From NCBI GenBank assembly GCA_002501065.1, contig DLRK01000064.1, positions 1 to 9,027 of the forward strand: a stretch of DNA of 9,027 nt, in the 5' to 3' direction. The notes under the pieces were generated by a model. That model saw only the letters and a program-made list of their open reading frames with translations. It was not told the DNA's origin and ran no database searches. Positions 6,596 to 9,027 of the stretch are shown here, in pieces. This stretch comes from Akkermansiaceae bacterium UBA7890. Its GTDB lineage: Bacteria; Verrucomicrobiota; Verrucomicrobiia; Verrucomicrobiales; Akkermansiaceae. The stretch's first letter is position 1; each line of letters begins with the position of its first letter. The translations under genes were made by a program, and so were the position numbers.

Positions 6596-6623
6596 ATTAT
6601 CCCCTGCCAGGGTTATTGGTAAA
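6596..6623 (-). promoter_or_regulatory. candidate sigma-70-type promoter of the lipoprotein gene
   Basis: On the minus strand TTTACC (6618-6623) and GATAAT (6596-6601) are separated by 16 bases. They match the -35 consensus at 4 of 6 and the -10 consensus at 5 of 6 positions. Transcription would begin near 6589, about 40 bases before the chosen lipoprotein ATG. Assigned by eye only. Confidence 0.35.
6602..6612. promoter_or_regulatory. palindrome CCCTGCCAGGG, possible operator
   Basis: A perfect 5+1+5 dyad lies inside the spacer of the candidate lipoprotein promoter and touches its -10 element. A dimeric repressor bound here would block polymerase. It is too tight to be an RNA hairpin. No second copy was noticed in the window and no regulator gene is nearby. 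Confidence 0.3.
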
Positions 6624-6666
6624 GACGATAGTCCTTCCCGTGCGGAATCCCGATTTTCCCGTCCAT
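6613..6666 (-). CDS. possible 17-codon small ORF with strong ribosome site
   Basis: An ATG preceded at once by GGAGGAGG opens a 17-residue frame (MDGKIGIPHGKDYRLYQ) that ends in TAA. It lies upstream of the lipoprotein gene. Its last codons overlap the -35 of the candidate lipoprotein promoter, so both readings are unlikely to be true of one transcript. There is no known relative and it could be chance. Confidence 0.15.
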   Translation of the reverse strand: MDGKIGIPHGKDYRLYQ

Positions 6667-6783
6667 TTCCTCCTCCAATTCACCTGCACTACCCAAGATC
6701 GAAGAAGCCGGGAGAAAATATCAGGAAAAATGAAAACGATATCTCCTCCCCCCGGTTGAATACATAACAGGCAGTCAATCGAC

Positions 6784-6848
6784 GGAGTGAGATCCAAGGT
6801 CCTGCAAAAAAACAAATCTTAGACCAACGACTTCTGCGATCTCACTCC
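6784..6848. repeat. 11-bp perfect inverted repeat with 43-base spacer
   Basis: GGAGTGAGATC at 6784-6794 is the exact reverse complement of GATCTCACTCC at 6838-6848. It starts 37 bases downstream of the double-hydrolase stop codon. The minus-strand spacer contains TTTTTTT and only a weak internal hairpin. It could form a 3'-UTR stem, be part of a termination structure, or be the ends of a tiny degenerate element. No flanking target duplication was seen. Confidence 0.55.
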
Positions 6849-6885
6849 CTTGAGGAAGCTGCCTCGTTTCTTGTACCGGAACCCG

Positions 6886-8796
6886 TCAGGACGAGGTGTT
6901 TGACGGAGACGATCCCAGCGCCCTGCGGATCGACGCCGCCACCTTCTCCCCCAGCAACCTGTAGGCGGGGCCGGTCCAGTGGAACCGGTCTCCCTTGGCC
7001 AGTTCCCGCCTGTTGAGCAGCAGGGCATAAAGATCACTCACCGGGACCCCGGCCTTCTGCATGACCTCCGCTGCCATCCGGTTATGCTCAACGATTATCG
7101 GGTTAATCTCGGGTTCCAACCGCGAGGAATCGCCCTTCGCGGTCACCGGTGTGCTGCTGGCCCAGATCAGCTTCGCTCCGGGAACCTTTGCCCTGAGAAC
7201 ATCGACATAGGCCCTTGTAAGCGGTCGAAATGTTCCCTCCTTGATGCGCCCCTCCGTCCACCCATGCAGTCCCATGTTGAAATGCACCACATCGTAGGGC
7301 CCGTTCTTCTCCAGGAGATCGGCCAGGAGCCTGTTGGTGTTCTCGGACTGCCAATGGGGATTGACCCACGCATCGACGTAAGCCGTGCGCTGCAGGGATC
7401 CCACCACCCTCATGCGATAGCCGCTCAGGATGGAGTCACCGATCAGTAGCACGCGGGGCCTGGTGAGATCGCTGACCCGGGCCTTGTCGAGTCGCCAACC
7501 CCGGCCCTCGACCTGGTGCCTTTCCTCCGTTTCGGGGGCCAAGGCCCCCTTCTGGGAATCAGCCCCGACCCGCAGGACGGTCGGGGTGTCAGTGATCTTC
7601 AAGCCAGGGATGGTGATCAATCCCCGTTTATCAGCCTTGCCTTCCCCTCTGGCTTCTCCGAACTGCCACTGGAAGGACGCACCGGCGTTGACCCTGAAAT
7701 TCTGCAGCCGTCGCACGCTCACGTCAGCCCGGGCCTCCCTCGGAATCCTGAACCGCGTCTTGAGGTCCCCGGGGGAAACCAGGAAGAGTGATATTTCCAG
7801 CTTCCGGGCGGCGTCCTCCACGGTCTTCCAGCGGAAGAAGGCATTGACCTGGCCGGCCTCCCTGCTCTTGAGATCGTCAGGCCAGGGCAACTTCGAGTTG
7901 GTGGAGGCCTTGGTGAAGACCGGGTAGGCCTCGTCCTTCCTCACACTCAACCAGTCGAAGGAATCAATCAGGTCGTTCACCGTCTTGATGCTGGTCGAGT
8001 TGTTGGCGTGACCGAAGGGCCCCCAGTAGAAAAAGAGCGCATAGTTCCGCCCTTCCACCGCATCAAGAAAACGATCATGCCCGATAGACCAGCCGTCATT
8101 CTGGGCGGAATAGTTGATGCAGATTGGCGGATCCGGCAGGGACAACTCTTCCGGCACGCTCTTGGGGGGGAAGAAGAGCCGCTCGGAGACGTGCTCCACC
8201 CCTGCCGGAACATTCGCCTTGATGGCCGCAAAGACGTCCCCATGCCTCATGCCGATCCCGAGGGTGCCACTGCCCCCCATTGAATTTCCGGACAGGTAAA
8301 CCCGGTTGGGATCGATCTGGTAGCGCTTGACCGCCCACCGCACCGTGTCGATCACCCGCTTCTCGACCGGCACGGTGTCTCCTCCGGAATTCCGTTCGGT
8401 CAACCCCTTGTCCCGGCGGTGCATCCCCCCCCACCACCAGTCATTACGATTCTTCCGGCAGTCGAGATAGAGGGCATAGTGATCATCCGGGGAGCGATAG
8501 ATGTCGTGGTTGCCAACCGTCTTCGTACAGTTGACGCAGGAGAAAACATCATGCCCTGCGGAGTGCAGCACGACATAGAGAGGCGCGTTTGCCCGACTGG
8601 TCTTCGGATGCATCACCACGAAGGCATCTTCCTGGGCCACCGCGTAGCCCCACTCCGGATTGACCCCATGCCGGAAGGTCTCCGTCTTCCGTGCATTGAA
8701 GATCTTGCTGCTGGAGGGCTCCCCCGGAGGCCACCCGGCGGCCTCCACCAGGGGCGACACGAGAAACAGGAGAACAAGAGTGCGCAACTTGTGCAT
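6886..8796 (-). CDS. secreted double hydrolase: alpha/beta-hydrolase plus SGNH hydrolase
   Basis: A 636-residue exported protein with two enzyme halves. Residues 1-20 are a signal peptide. The first half (about 50-290) is an alpha/beta-hydrolase: APLYVVLHSAGHD (71-83), DPNRVYLSGNSMGGSGT (162-178) with Ser172 in the elbow, Asp234 in QNDGW, and His263 in PFGHANN, giving a plausible triad. A linker of about 150 residues looks rich in beta-strands. The second half (about 447-628) is an SGNH/GDSL hydrolase: LIGDSILSGY with Ser455, FNMGLHG with Asn507, and DRFHW with Asp603 and His606. Such pairs are typical of carbohydrate esterases, but the substrate is not shown. All four mature cysteines (87, 90, 113, 226) lie in the first half. 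I chose the ATG that exposes the signal peptide. The frame continues 43 codons upstream without a plausible start. No Shine-Dalgarno was seen. Confidence 0.88.
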   Translation of the reverse strand: MHKLRTLVLLFLVSPLVEAAGWPPGEPSSSKIFNARKTETFRHGVNPEWGYAVAQEDAFVVMHPKTSRANAPLYVVLHSAGHDVFSCVNCTKTVGNHDIYRSPDDHYALYLDCRKNRNDWWWGGMHRRDKGLTERNSGGDTVPVEKRVIDTVRWAVKRYQIDPNRVYLSGNSMGGSGTLGIGMRHGDVFAAIKANVPAGVEHVSERLFFPPKSVPEELSLPDPPICINYSAQNDGWSIGHDRFLDAVEGRNYALFFYWGPFGHANNSTSIKTVNDLIDSFDWLSVRKDEAYPVFTKASTNSKLPWPDDLKSREAGQVNAFFRWKTVEDAARKLEISLFLVSPGDLKTRFRIPREARADVSVRRLQNFRVNAGASFQWQFGEARGEGKADKRGLITIPGLKITDTPTVLRVGADSQKGALAPETEERHQVEGRGWRLDKARVSDLTRPRVLLIGDSILSGYRMRVVGSLQRTAYVDAWVNPHWQSENTNRLLADLLEKNGPYDVVHFNMGLHGWTEGRIKEGTFRPLTRAYVDVLRAKVPGAKLIWASSTPVTAKGDSSRLEPEINPIIVEHNRMAAEVMQKAGVPVSDLYALLLNRRELAKGDRFHWTGPAYRLLGEKVAASIRRALGSSPSNTSS

Positions 8797-8950
8797 GCCG
8801 CAGGTTTCACTGATCCAGGGAACGGAGCAATCCCCGAAAGCCGTTTGGGAACCACGAAAGAACTTCTCCGGATCTTCCCTCCAGGCCGGATCCGGGAAAT
8901 CATTTCGTAATTGCGAACGGCCCATTGAATCTGCATTCTCGCGACCTCCA

Positions 8951-9027
8951 GGAGGGGTGGCAGAGCGGTCGAATGCACCGGTCTTGAAAACCGGCGTACC
9001 GAGAGGTACCGGGGGTTCGAATCCCTC
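8951..9027 (+). tRNA. tRNA-Ser (anticodon TGA), 3' end beyond window
   Basis: A class II tRNA. It has acceptor 5' strand GGAGGGG, an anticodon stem CCGGT/ACCGG with loop CTTGAAA (TGA at 34-36), a long variable arm GTACC-GAGA-GGTAC typical of serine, and T stem GGGGG/CCCTC around TTCGAAT. The 3' acceptor strand lies beyond the last base. It is divergent from the double hydrolase, with 154 bases between them and no strong promoter seen. Confidence 0.95.

Larger units (their letters stand above)
6552..6885. other. 334-base non-coding stretch
   Basis: Space between the double hydrolase and the lipoprotein. It contains the candidate promoter and dyad near the lipoprotein, the doubtful 17-codon frame, a purine-rich segment (GGGGGGAGGAGATATC on the minus strand, near 6738-6754), a minus-strand run of seven T (6806-6812), and an 11-bp inverted repeat around that run. 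A 72-codon minus frame across it shows no family features. Confidence 0.6.

Noticed and set aside
8886..8895. Palindrome CCGGATCCGG upstream of the double hydrolase
   Set aside because: Ten-base GC-rich palindromes are expected often in such DNA, and no promoter elements surround it.
8797..8925. 43-codon N-terminal extension of the double hydrolase
   Set aside because: It would bury the signal peptide inside the protein. The extension is not hydrophobic or family-like.

Overview
The window looks like chromosomal DNA from a free-living, GC-rich Gram-negative bacterium. I would guess the Planctomycetota-Verrucomicrobiota-Chlamydiota superphylum, most likely a verrucomicrobial lineage. The guess rests on secreted GH29-like and esterase genes, a fused double hydrolase, a short exported repeat protein, and housekeeping genes scattered as single loci. 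No phylogenetic marker settles it. Almost all protein genes are on the minus strand; the exceptions are the first gene and a tRNA at the right edge.

Layout in plus coordinates: a small, lower-GC DUF4352-like gene (55-543, +) and about 250 bases with no convincing gene; tRNA-Asp(GTC) (796-872, -); fabD (965-1918, -), the malonyl-CoA:ACP transacylase of fatty acid synthesis; a class I glycerate kinase (1970-3094, -), 51 bases upstream of fabD and probably cotranscribed with it; a secreted GH29-like protein (3203-4336, -) directly coupled to a secreted alpha/beta-hydrolase (4340-5281, -) with a 3-base gap; a small exported protein (5349-5774, -) built from 17-residue repeats; an intrinsic terminator (5884-5909, -); an NTF2/SnoaL-like lipoprotein (5937-6551, -) with its own candidate promoter; a 334-base non-coding stretch holding an 11-bp inverted repeat; a large exported protein (6886-8796, -) with an alpha/beta-hydrolase half and an SGNH-hydrolase half, each with a recognisable catalytic triad; and a tRNA-Ser(TGA) (8951 onward, +) cut by the window end.

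In the minus direction the window reads as three blocks. First is the double hydrolase. Second is the lipoprotein, closed by the terminator. Third runs from the repeat protein through the esterase and GH29-like pair to glycerate kinase and fabD, though promoters may break it. Two esterase-type proteins and a glycosidase-like protein, all with signal peptides, suggest breakdown of an acylated polysaccharide outside the cytoplasm. No transporter, sulfatase or sugar-catabolic gene is present to identify the substrate. Glycerate kinase and FabD are cytoplasmic core metabolism and may be neighbours by chance.

The items most worth a second look are the 17-residue repeat protein and its unusual five-codon leader, the double hydrolase, and the divergent GH29-like active site. 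I found no CRISPR array, transposase, phage gene or recognised defence system.
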